Shown in pieces: positions 21,260 to 30,904 of a stretch of DNA of 64,000 nt (positions are counted from its first letter, which is position 1; each line of letters starts with the position of its first letter). The position numbers and the translations under genes were made by a program. Source of the stretch: Meconema thalassinum (Eukaryota; Arthropoda; Insecta; Orthoptera; Tettigoniidae); assembly GCA_946902985.2 (NCBI GenBank), contig OX336398.1, positions 234,318,556 through 234,382,555 on the forward strand. Reading direction: 5' to 3'. Below the pieces are notes generated by a model that worked only from the letters and a program-made list of their open reading frames with translations, had not been told where the DNA came from and ran no database searches.

Positions 21260-23236
21260 GGAAGAAACGAAGGAAGGATGGAGGGAGGAGGTAAAGAAGG
21301 AAGGGAGGGAGGAAGGAGGTAAAGAAGGGAGGGAGGAAGGAGGTAAAGAAGGAAGGGAGGAAGGAAGTAAAGAAGGAAGGGAGGGAGGAAGGAAGGAGGT
21401 AAAGAAGGAAGGGAGGAAGGAAGGAGGTAAAGAAGGAAGGGAGGAAGGAAGGGAGGAAGGAGGTAAAGAAGGAAGGGAGGAAGGAAGGAAGGAGGTAAAG
21501 AAGGAAGGAAGGAAGGAGGTAACGAAGGAAGGGAGGAAGGAAGGAAGGAGGTAAAGAAGGAAGGAAGGAGGTAAAGAAGGAAGGGAGGAAGGAAGTAAAG
21601 AAGGAAGGCAAGGAGGAAGGAAGGAAGGAGGTAAAGAAGGAAGGGAGGGAGGAAGGAAGGAGGTAAAGAAGGAAGGGAGGAAGGAGGTAAAGAAGGAAGG
21701 GAGGGAGGAGGTAAGGAAGGAAGGGAGGGAGGAAGGAAGGAGGTAAAGAAGGAAGGGAGGAAGGAGGTAAAGAAGGAAGGGAGGAAGGAGGTAAAGAAGG
21801 AAGGGAGGGAGGAAGGAAGGAGGTAAAGAAGGAAGGGAGGAAGGAAAGAAGGAAGGAGGTAAAGAAGGAAGGGAGGAAGGAAGGAGGTAAAGAAAGAAGG
21901 GAGGGAGGAAGGAGGTAAAGAAGGAAGGGAGGAAGGAAGGAAGGAGGTAAAGAAGGAAGGGAGGAAGGAAGTAAAGAAGGAAGGGAGGAAGGAAGGAGGT
22001 AAAGAAGGAAGGGAGGAAGGAGGTAAAGGAGGAAGGAAGGAGGTAAAGAAGGAAGGGAGGGAGGAGGTAAAGAAGGAAGGGAGGGAGGAAGGAGGTAAAG
22101 AAGGAAGGGAGGAAGGAGGTAAAGAAGGAAGGAAGGAGGTAAAGAAGGAAGGGAGGGAGGAGGTTAAGAAGGAAGGGAGGGAGGGAGGAAGGAAGGAGGT
22201 AAAGAAGGAAGGGAGGAAGGAGGTAAAGAAGGAAGGGAGGGAGGAGGTAAGGAAGGAAGGGAGGGAGGAAGGAAGGAGGTAAAGAAGGAAGGGAGGAAGG
22301 AGGTAAAGAAGGAAGGGAGGAAGGAGGTAAAGAAGGAAGGGAGGGAGGAAGGAAGGAGGTAAAGAAGGAAGGGAGGAAGGAAAGAAGGAAGGAGGTAAAG
22401 AAGGAAGGGAGGGAGGAAGGAAGGAGGTAAAGAAGGAAGGGAGGAAGGAAGGAGGTAAAGAAGGAAGGGAGGGAGGAAGGAGGTAAAGAAGAAAGGGAGG
22501 AAGGAAGGAAGGAGGTAAAGAAGGAAGGGAGGAAGGAAGTAAAGAAGGAAGGGAGGAAGGAAGGAGGTAAAGAAGGAAGGGAGGAAGGAGGTAAAGGAGG
22601 AAGGAAGGAGGTAAAGAAGGAAGGGAGGGAGGAGGTAAAGAAGGAAGGGAGGGAGGAGGTAAAGAAGGAAGGGAGGGAGGAAGGAGGTAAAGAAGGAAGG
22701 GAGGAAGGAGGTAAAGAAGGAAGGAAGGAGGTAAAGAAGGAAGGGAGGGAGGAAGGAGGTAAGGAAGGAAGGGAGGAAGGAGGTAAAGAAGGGAGGGAGG
22801 AGGTAAAGAAGGAAGGGAGGGAGGACGGAAGGAGGTAAAGAAGGAAGGGGGGAAGGAAGGAGGTAAAGAAGGAAGGGAGGGAGGAAGGAAGGAGGTAAAG
22901 AAGGAAGGGAGGAAGGAAGTAGGTAAAGAAGGAAGGGAGGGAGGAAGGAGGTAAAGAAGGAAGGGAGGGAGGAGGTAAAGAAGGAAGGGAGGGAGGAAGG
23001 AAGGAGGTAGAGAAGGAAGGGAGGGAGGAAGGAGGTAAAGAAGGAAGGGAGGGGGAAGGAGGTAAAGAAGGAAGGGAGGGAGGAGGTAAAGAAGGAAGGG
23101 AGGGAGGAAGGAGGTAAAGAAGGAAGGGAGGAAGAAAAGTAGGAAGGAGGTAAAGAAGGAATGGAGGGAGGAAGGAAGGAGGTAAAGAAGGAAGGGAGGA
23201 AGGAAGTAAAGAAGGAAGGCAGGGAGGAAGGAAGGA
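21260..23236. repeat. Two-kilobase purine-only (GGAA/GGAGGTAAAGAA) satellite
   Basis: Units of the type GGAGGTAAAGAAGGAAGGGAGG, with 0-3 extra GGAA steps, repeat throughout. Apart from the T in each GGTAAAG and very few C bases, the plus strand is purine only. Rare variants act as phase markers: GTAAGGAAGG at 21711 and again at 22247 (536 bases apart), with flanking variants also repeated, shows a block duplication of about 540 bp. Frames reading GREEGGKE or SFLPSFL are artefacts. Confidence 0.97.
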
Positions 23237-24539
23237 TAGAAATTAACGAAAGAAGGCAGGAATAAGGACGCTATTTAATAAATGTATTCCCCCTTAGTTA
23301 ATAATAATTAATGAATTACATGAAATATACCAGTTTCGCCATAGTATGGCCTTCCTGAGCGATGTTGAATGTATTTACGAGCAAAGCTTTGTTGATAATA
23401 TTTCTTAGAATGCCGATGATAGCAAAATGTTTGTTAATAACAGTACTGATAGGTTAATTCTGAAGTCAATCAATTGAAGGTTACAAGTATTGATTGGCGT
23501 ATATTTAAACTTAAGAATTAATACCTCACTTGGTGTTTTTATGAAGAATCTTATAAATATACAGCAGTTGAAAACAGATCTGTAACAAATGTGGTTTTGA
23601 TAAGAATCATATTGGAAAATTGACATCCGTATAAATAGTTGATAGTTGATAGTTGATATTGTGCGACTCTCAGCGTCAAAAAGAAGTTGTACATTCTTAT
23701 CAGTCAAAATTTGTCTTAAAAAACACTTTGGAATTCATTATTTCGAGATGTTTTTATTAATGTCGATTTGAAATACCATATTATCATGGTCAACAGGGCA
23801 TGGAGTGTGTTCTCTACGTGAATAAGCTCTTTGCGGAATGGAGCAGAGGTTGGACTTGCTCCAATGGAAATTTTGAAGTGATCTGAAATGAAAGAACTTG
23901 CTGTCAAATGTGTTGTGTCGTAACCTATGGTAGTTTTTTTTAATCGAAAATGTAACAAAGTCAGGTATCGACATATGTTATGTGATAGTTTTCTGTTGTC
24001 CTGTACTTCTCATATTAAATGTAAGATGTACATTCCTAGGACTTAAATACCTATTGGTATTCATTTAGGAATATACAGTAGCAATATTATTTGCCCCAGT
24101 TTTGAGAGCAAGTTACTGTACGAAGCTTTTGGCACGTTCATACAAAACACAATTAGTATTTCAAAGTTGCAGTAGTTGGTTTGCCAGACCGACAGACAGA
24201 CACACGGACAGCGGTCTGTCTCCCGCCGGTGGAAACTTGGTAAGAGCTGGTGCTAATTGAATTATACACAGCCAACCATGCAAATAATTAGTGCACTGTC
24301 ACTCGCCTTACGAGGCCGGTGTTTTGCCAGATATTTTCAATTGAGCTCTTTATATGATGCTAGAGAATGCGACGGACAAATGGGCCAAAATGTTGGACAG
24401 ACCAGCAGTGAGGTAATTCAAACACAGAATCTCTGAAAAACAGTATTTCAGCATTTCAAATTTAAATGACAAAACAGCAGTTCAAATATTGTTATTCCAT
24501 GTGTGGAGCATGGACGTCAATTGAAGCTGTTTAGCTTGT
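23237..24539. other. AT-rich sequence with short dispersed-repeat traces, no gene
   Basis: Traces shared with other parts of the window: 23565-23600 (AACAGATCTGTAACAAA) with 38483-38500, and 24105-24235 (GCAAGTTACTGTAC, ACACAATTAGT, CAGTAGTTGG) with 39595-39690. Short minus-strand frames at 23405-23974 are not recognisable. Confidence 0.45.
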
Positions 24540-24720
24540 AGTCTGGTTTCATGCCGTCCTCCATGTGTGTCTATCCTGAGCGAATAGCTTCAGCTCTACA
24601 TAACAACCACACCTTATATTCCAGGTAATGTTTGCATATCAACTCGCACAGTATTTGATCTCGACCCTTCCTCCAGAACTAAGTTTGCTATTCCTGAGAG
24701 TTATAACCCTGATGAGTAAG
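24540..24720 (-). pseudogene. Short non-LTR RT fragment, same family as 37591-38298
   Basis: Words such as AGCTCTACATA, ACCACACC, CCTTCC and ACTAAG(T/C)TTGCTATTCCTGAG follow in the same order as at 37675-37805. Coding potential is lost. Confidence 0.55.
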
Positions 24721-24767
24721 GTTTTAAATGTATTATAGTTTAAATATAATGAGTGGAAACACTTTTA

Positions 24768-25230
24768 TGTTCGACCCTGACTAATATATGTCAGAAAACT
24801 GTACTATAATGAGGCTCATTATAAAACTATTTTTCATTATGAAATAGTTTCTCCCACCAATCAGAGCTCAAGAAACAGTTGTTTGACCAATTAGATAATT
24901 AGATGCGCTGTGTTCCACGGCCTTCTAATTTAAATGGCACTGCCTGGCCTAGTGTCATAGAAGGGTAATCGAGGAGGCCATGGTCAAATACAAGGCATTC
25001 TCTGCGTCTCATGCGCTCTGTTCAGTACATATAACTGGCGAAATCTAATGTTCGAACATAATATAGTTATACTAATTATCGTCGAACATAAACAGTTGTA
25101 TGCAACTCGCCTATAATGGTAATTAAGACACTCGTATGGAAATTATAAAACTCGCATACGCTCGTTTTATAAACATACTCGTGTCTTAATTATTGCCATT
25201 ATAGTCTCTTTGCATAATGTACTATTCATT
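24768..25230 (+). repeat. Family-A dispersed repeat with terminal long hairpin
   Basis: Shares with 36255-37134: TTATGTTCGAC at the start, GTCAGAAAACTGTA, CATAATGAGG, CCAATCAGAGCTC, GTCGAACATAAACAG and the terminal hairpin. TTATGTTCGAC at 24768 and GTCGAACATAA at 25084 form a short inverted pair. The middle is shorter than in the 36-kb copy. No coding sequence was seen; it is probably a non-autonomous DNA element. Confidence 0.75.
25093..25216. repeat. Long hairpin of the family-A repeat
   Basis: TGCAACTCGCCTATAATGG on the left pairs with CCATTATAGTCTCTTTGCA on the right; TAATTAAGACACTCGTATG pairs with CATACTCGTGTCTTAATTA; an inner ATAAAACTCGC pairs with GCTCGTTTTAT around a small loop. The same fold, with a slightly different loop, is at 37009-37119. 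Confidence 0.85.
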
Positions 25231-25874
25231 TTCCTTTAATGCATTGAAGTTGCTAACCTAACATTGGGTTATCAATATAATGCAAAAAAATATATCATAA
25301 AAATCTCAACTTATAAAGCCGTCTTGTCAAACGCTAGAAAGCAGTTTAATAATTAAATAACACGTACATGTTTCGTTATATCAATGGTAACTTCGTCAGC
25401 GTAAAATAATCTTAGAAACTATCTTAACAAAAACAAATAGTCATTAATTTAAATAAATGAAAAGTCACAAAAAAGAATTAATAAATAATTATGGGATGTG
25501 TGAAATACTTGGACATTGATATTCAAACCGTAAATGAAACGATGACATTGCACCACATCCACCTGAGATATCAGTCACTTCAATACATTTTGTACATGGG
25601 GCAGTTTGCTTCAGGATATAGACCTGCTGAAAAACATCTGTGGTTTATACATATGTATTATTCAGAAGGTTGAACAACGGGTCAGTGTAGAACATACAAT
25701 AAATATGTTTCACACTTTTCAGCCAATGCAGTTATGTTAGGTGTGTTCCTGGTCTATTACAAACACCACAGTGGTGTTTCCTTCTCGGACAGGCATAGCA
25801 TTGCACAACAGGAAAAGTGCTTGTGGGGTGCGACACCACCCCAAGGCCTGTGTCAAGGCAACTGATAAATACTC
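25231..25874. other. No gene seen
   Basis: AT-rich flank between the hairpin repeat and the 4.1-kb inverted-repeat element; short frames only. Confidence 0.4.
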
Positions 25875-26213
25875 ATAGCCCAGGAATTTTAGGTTTTAAC
25901 CTTGAAATTTTTTTAGTAAAGCTGAAAATTGGTACAGTTGTCTTATTTGATGTTCTTAACGACATAATAAAATCCCCGGTCTTCCCGTGTCAGCTTCCTG
26001 GATTTCCAGCCGTTTGAACTCCTGGAATGCTGGAGAAGTAAGTGGTGTCGCTGGAATGCGCATTGTAAGCGAAAGATGTGGCTTACAGTGCTCTAACTTG
26101 GCTTAAATTAAAGAAGAAAAATTAAGCTATAAGTTAATTCATGGGTTGGCATGTTAGCGATTCTTCCGGTCTAACAGGAAATGAAAAAATGCCGCGAAAT
26201 TTCAAAAAAAAAG
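25875..26213 (+). repeat. Left terminal inverted repeat of the 4.1-kb element
   Basis: Pairs with 29618-29963. Well-matched blocks include AGTAAAGCTGAAAATTGG, CCTGGAATGCTGGAGAAGTA, CTATAAGTTAATTCATGGGT and ATGCCGCGAAATTT, each with its reverse complement in the right copy. Confidence 0.9.
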
Positions 26214-26229
26214 TAGTTCCGTGAAGAAC

Positions 26230-27500
26230 TATACAGCCTATTTTCATATATCCTGCTCATGATAATTGCCTCTATCTACATAGAACATTTCAGTTAAATT
26301 GCTGTAACAGGTTCGTAGATATTGAGAACCGTCTAAATATTTAAGATGGTCGCCAGGTTGGATTTTTATTTTTGTACTATTACATTAAGATTATTGTGTA
26401 CGTGTGGTATTCAAACTTCAATCGCATGATTAGAACACAAGAAGTAAAAACGAGATTTTAAAATTACGCACAGCAGCCATCTTGTGATTATGCAAACAAT
26501 TGAAATAAATTAGATGCCAGTGGATCAATATTTGTATAAGCCTTTAACGTGCAACGTTTCACGGCACTCGGATAGTTAATTCGCGAGAAACGTCCATTTA
26601 AATATTTATACTTCGCGTCGCCGCCATGTTGGATTTGTGCTCACCAGGTTACTGAAAGTCCTATAGGTGAACATATGTTCATAGTCTCTATGAACATAAA
26701 AAAATTCAGTTTGGTTGATGTAAAAGATTCATTGATATTGAGAACCGTCTAAATATTTCGGAAGCTCGCCATTTAGGATTGTTATATGTATAGGCCATAG
26801 AGTTATGTACCATTCAAGGACAATTATTGCCTAGGTTCATTATTCAAACTTTCACTTCGATCGCATGATTACGACACAAGAATTAAAAACTTAATTTTAA
26901 AATTTCGCACAGCCGCCATCTTGAGGTTATGTTAACAATTGAATTAAATTAGATAGCAGTGTATTACAATCTGCGAAGTCATTTACTGTACCACATTTCA
27001 CTGCGCTCAGAGAGTTAAATCACGAGAAAAGTATATTAAAATATTTCAAATTCGCTTGGTCGCCATGTTCGTTTTGTACTTTACAGGTTTATGAAATATA
27101 CATAGGTAAACTTGTATCAGTACCCTTTATCACCGTACAAAATTGCAGAGTGATATCTGTAATAGTTTCGGAGATATAGAATGTCAGTGAAATATTTCGC
27201 ACAGCCGCCATTTTGAGGTTATGAAAACAATTGAACTAAATTAGACTCCAGTGCATTACAATATGCATAAACAATTGCTGTACCAAATTTCATTACGTTT
27301 CATTAGATCGTGAGAAATGTCTATTTAAATGTCTCAAATTCGCTTGGCCGCCATGTTGGTTTTGTAGTCACCAGGTTTTTGAAAGTCTCATAGGTGAACT
27401 TCTAGTAGTGCCCTTTATCACCGTGCACAATTTCAGGGCGATATCGGTAACAGTTTCGGAGATATTGAATGCTAGTGAAATATTTCGCACAGCCGCCATG
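26230..27500. repeat. Diverged tandem repeats (about 300-440 bp) inside the 4.1-kb element
   Basis: The words CGCACAGC(C/A)GCCAT, ACAATTGAA-TAAATTAGA, (C/T)GCCATGTT, CACCAGGTT and AGATATTGA recur in the same order three to four times, with CGCACAGC words at about 26467, 26906, 27200 and 27487. Units share roughly two thirds of their bases by eye. No frame is conserved across units. Confidence 0.8.
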
Positions 27501-27585
27501 TTGGATTGGTTGTTTTTGAGAATACCCCATGGACGCTTCTTCCTTTTGCTAAAAAATAGCCGAAGTTGTGTCACATCCGCTCACG

Positions 27586-29283
27586 TCATGTGCAAATAGC
27601 ACACAACTTTTCATCTCTCCGATATCTTCCTGAATGTTTGTGATAGGGAAAATCTTTCCAAGAGATTGAGTTTCCAGGACTGTAAAAATGGCTGTTGTTG
27701 TTCTCTCTTGCTTTTGTCAACAACATGCATAGGACATCAATGCCTGACGCTATAACATTAACAGCATGATCTTCGACATCTAAAGACAACGCTACGTCGA
27801 CAATTAGTGTATCTGCGTCCCCTGTCGCCTGCCGAATAGCAACTCCAGCATTTCTAAGCTCCTTTGTCAACGTAGAGATGAACCGTCCGTTGTTTTTGGT
27901 GTTACTTAGAAAGTCTTCCTGAGAATTGGAAACCATTGTGTTGGAATCGAAGACGATGTCTATGGACGTCCGCTTCCCCGCACGGCGTGCCTGCTCCTGG
28001 TTCTTCGTGCTTGGAGTCTGATCGTAGTTGCCAAACACAATGGTAACGTTTGAAGGATAGTGCTTGCTTATGTACAACTTGTAGGACTAGATTATGTCAC
28101 CAAAAGTTGCAGGTCTTGGCCATACATCGGTATATAAAAACAGACCTCCATCAACGGCTACTTTGCGTTGTTCTTCAAAATCTTAAGGGGCTTCTGAAGA
28201 TTTAAAAAGGTGTTGAAGGGCTGACTTGGCTGTTTTTCTCAATAAGGATGAATCGAAGAGAGCTGGAGGCGTCGGTGCAAGCTCGTACTTCAAGAAATCC
28301 ACGATATCCGCTTCCGATTTCATCACACATATGATTCGCATGAAAAGTTAGTGCGGGTTGACCGGGACGATGTCATCACGAATTTCTAGTTGGCACCCAA
28401 CAACTGACAAAGGGACTACGCAGCTTTTTCTTGCGAGATTGAGACCTTCAAAACCTTTCCCCACCATTTGTTGTATTGCTTCTTCACCAACTTCTCGAGC
28501 CTTGTCGCAGTTGATGCTGTTGTCTGCAACTACGCCAGTGGAAAGCGATTGAAGACTTTATTTATTTAAATCCCACGGAGAGCGATCTTCTGAACATGAG
28601 CGGAACACTTCTGCGTGGCGGTTCTCCAGCTTCCGCCGCGAATCTCTCAACTCAACGTGCTGTTCCGAGGATTTTGTCTTTATACCAGACTCATTTTCTA
28701 CAGCTTCATAGATCGTGATGCACAGTGAGCCAGCGCGCTATCGTCCACTCCTCGTCCTCTTGTTAAAACTTCACGAGATTTCATAGGCCGCATAAGATCC
28801 TGTTCTATGGCCATATCTGACCATATTCCAGCCCAAAAATCATGCAAGTGTCGGATGGAAAAGTACCCGTTCTTCGTGAAGTTGATGTACTCGTCCACGG
28901 GCATCTTCTGATCCAACTTAAGCAATTGATGCAGGTTAGTAGGCTGACTTAGCGTTCTGAATATGCCCTGCAGCGTGTAGGGTATAGCAACATCTTCGAA
29001 ACGCAGTACAAATGGAGGTTCCAATTTGATGTTCTTTCTGCCCGAATAAACAGCCGAACGATTTCCATTTGCCTGTAGTAATCCGCAGACAGCTTCGCTG
29101 TCCGGCTAGCTTCTGACAGAGTCTTCATCCTGTCTTCCATGTACTTCATGACCCGAGTTACAACTTGATCTTCGCATACTTCTTGCGGTGTTGGCTTTCC
29201 TTCTAAAACCTTTTAAAGACACAAACAACGCCCATCGGATTGTCGAGTGGCTTCTTACGCAAAATGCAGTCTTCAAAACTCAT
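27586..29283 (-). pseudogene. Decayed gene for a PIN/FEN-like nuclease-fold protein carried by the 4.1-kb element
   Basis: Minus-strand translation from an ATG at 29283 gives one protein broken by frameshifts near 29.2 and 29.0 kb and stops near 28.5, 28.35, 28.19 and 28.09 kb. Recognisable segments in order: LFIRAERTSNWNLHL; NFTKNGYFSIRHLHDFWAG; IWSDMAIEQDLMR and LTRGRGVDDS; FLKYELAPTPPALFD; DGGLFLY and WPRPATFGD; TIVFGNYDQTPSTKNQEQ; TSIDIVFDSNT; DADTLIVDVALS; NVIASGIDVLCMLL. From memory, this order belongs to long uncharacterised arthropod proteins, some annotated as tesmin/TSO1-like CXC proteins, with a PIN-like acidic core (usually DVDLL near the end). Here that core reads GIDVL, so an acidic residue is lost. 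The C-terminal part is cut off near 27.59 kb. The function is unknown. Confidence 0.7.
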
Positions 29284-29617
29284 TTGTATGACAACACAAT
29301 AAATAACACTTATACGGCATAACACACATCGGCCAACGACCAACTGTTTAAAATGTAGAAACAAAATTAAACAAGAAGCTCACGCATCAATGCTGCGGGC
29401 GAATGCGTCAGTTGGCCGTTGAGAAACAACGCAAACACGGACTGATTCAGGTCGCGCGCCATTGTTTAAATCTCTGTAGCTCGGCAACTATTACTTGCAC
29501 AACAATTATGAATACATCAAATGAAAGCTTATTTTGTCGCCAACAACTCTTATAAAAGACTTGTCTGCGATATTCGTGATAGTTTGTCAACAAACGCCAA
29601 AAAAGAAAAAAATAGCA

Positions 29618-29963
29618 CTTTTTTTAATTTCGCGGCATTTTATCGTTTCCTGTTAGGCTGGAAGTATCGCTAACATGCCAACCCATGAATTAACTTATAG
29701 CTTATTTTTTCTCCTTTAATCTAAGCCATGTTAGAGCACTGTAAGCCAAATCGTTCGCTTACAATGCACATTCCAGCGACACCACCTACTTCTCCAGCAT
29801 TCCAGGAGTTCAAACGGCTGGAAATCCAGGAAGCCGACACGGGAAGACCGGGGACTTTTAATATGTTGTTAAGAACATCAAATAGGACAACTGTACCAAT
29901 TTTCAGCTTTACTAAAAAAAATTCAAGGTTTTGACCGTTTTTAGACTAAAATTCCTGGGCTAT
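29618..29963 (-). repeat. Right terminal inverted repeat of the 4.1-kb element
   Basis: Reverse complement of 25875-26213 with scattered differences. The gap between it and the pseudogene start (29284-29617) has no coding sequence and would hold the promoter. Confidence 0.9.
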
Positions 29964-30427
29964 CAGACCAAAGGTCACAGAGGCACTGACTACCTACTAG
30001 CAAAGTCTGGTTAGATAAAATAAATTAATGATAGCAACTTCAAAACATCCCAGAATAAATAATAATACTCTTGGGTGACCCTGCACCCCACCTTATTTAT
30101 CCAGGGTTAATATATCCTTCCAACCAATCTCATATCTACATTAGCAGTCGCTATAAACATCTCTCCTATCTCACTCATCTTAATATCTCTTCATTTGTTA
30201 TTCTATCCACCCTCCTAATATGCATTCTTCTTCTTCTTCTGTCAATTGTGGCCTACTGTGGATCGTGGTAAGCAATCGGCCGACTCACCAATCTCTTTTT
30301 CTCCTCCCAGAATTTCTTCTTACGGTCGTTAAGTCTCCTTCTGTCAAAAGAATATTCGACATTGGTTTTTGAGCTATGGTTTTCCTGAAACCCTTTCAAC
30401 CTTCCCTCGAAACCCTGTCCTGTTTAG
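29964..30427 (-). other. Flank with a short non-LTR RT fragment (30135-30235, minus strand)
   Basis: ATTAGCAGTCGCTATAAACATCTCTCCT at 30142 (read in pieces: ATTAGCAGTCGC, AAACATCTCTCCT) and the following TCTTAATATCTCTTCATTTGT match 37843-37915, the minus-strand RT fragment. No other coding signal is visible. Confidence 0.55.
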
Positions 30428-30904
30428 CAGTGGCGGTTCTTCATTGAAGCGTTTGAATCGCCACGTCACTCGCTTTATTACAAAATAAGTAATGTATTTA
30501 TTTATTTAGTTATTTATTGCCTTCAACAGAATACATTTCCAATTACTGGAGACCAACAATTTTACATAGAATTATCACAATCACATGTTAAAGAAAGGAA
30601 CAAAACAACAAAAACAATAATAATACAGTTCACTTTGTACAATACTCAAGTTTAAATATTCTTAACACAAATATATGCTGAATGTCAACTTCATAAAGTG
30701 AAAGGAAACTGTAATTAAATTAAGAAAATTAGTAATATTAGTAATGGGTGAAAACAAAAAGAATTAAATGTATTAATACCTAGTGATGCATAGATTTTGA
30801 TATTTTATCAGACATTTTCCAAGATGTATTTGCATTACTCATTTGTGTAGGTACTGACTTAGTATTTTTTTAAACTGTTGCAAAGATAAAGTGAAATCAA
30901 ACAT

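Larger units (their letters stand above)
25875..29963 (-). mobile_element. 4.1-kb element with inverted repeats of about 340 bp and a decayed PIN-like gene
   Basis: ATAGCCCAGGAATTTTAG at 25875 is matched in reverse complement at 29946-29963. Similarity between the two ends continues inward for about 340 bases with small differences. The interior holds a diverged tandem repeat at the left (26230-27500) and a minus-strand gene remnant (27586-29283) whose start faces the right inverted repeat. Long inverted repeats around a single gene indicate a DNA transposon, but no transposase of a named superfamily is recognisable, and I could not find a clear target-site duplication (left flank ...AAATACTC, right flank CAGACCAA...). 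Confidence 0.75.

Noticed and set aside
21219..21611. Frames of about 100-130 residues in the GGAA satellite
   Set aside because: Pure consequence of the simple repeat (GREEGGKE, LPSFLPSFF); no start context or non-repeat sequence.
25811..29992. A long target-site duplication around the 4.1-kb element (AAGGCAACTGATAAATACT-like left, GAGGCACTGACTACCTACT-like right)
   Set aside because: The right copy lies about 15-30 bases beyond the inverted-repeat end and matches poorly, so it is not a credible duplication.
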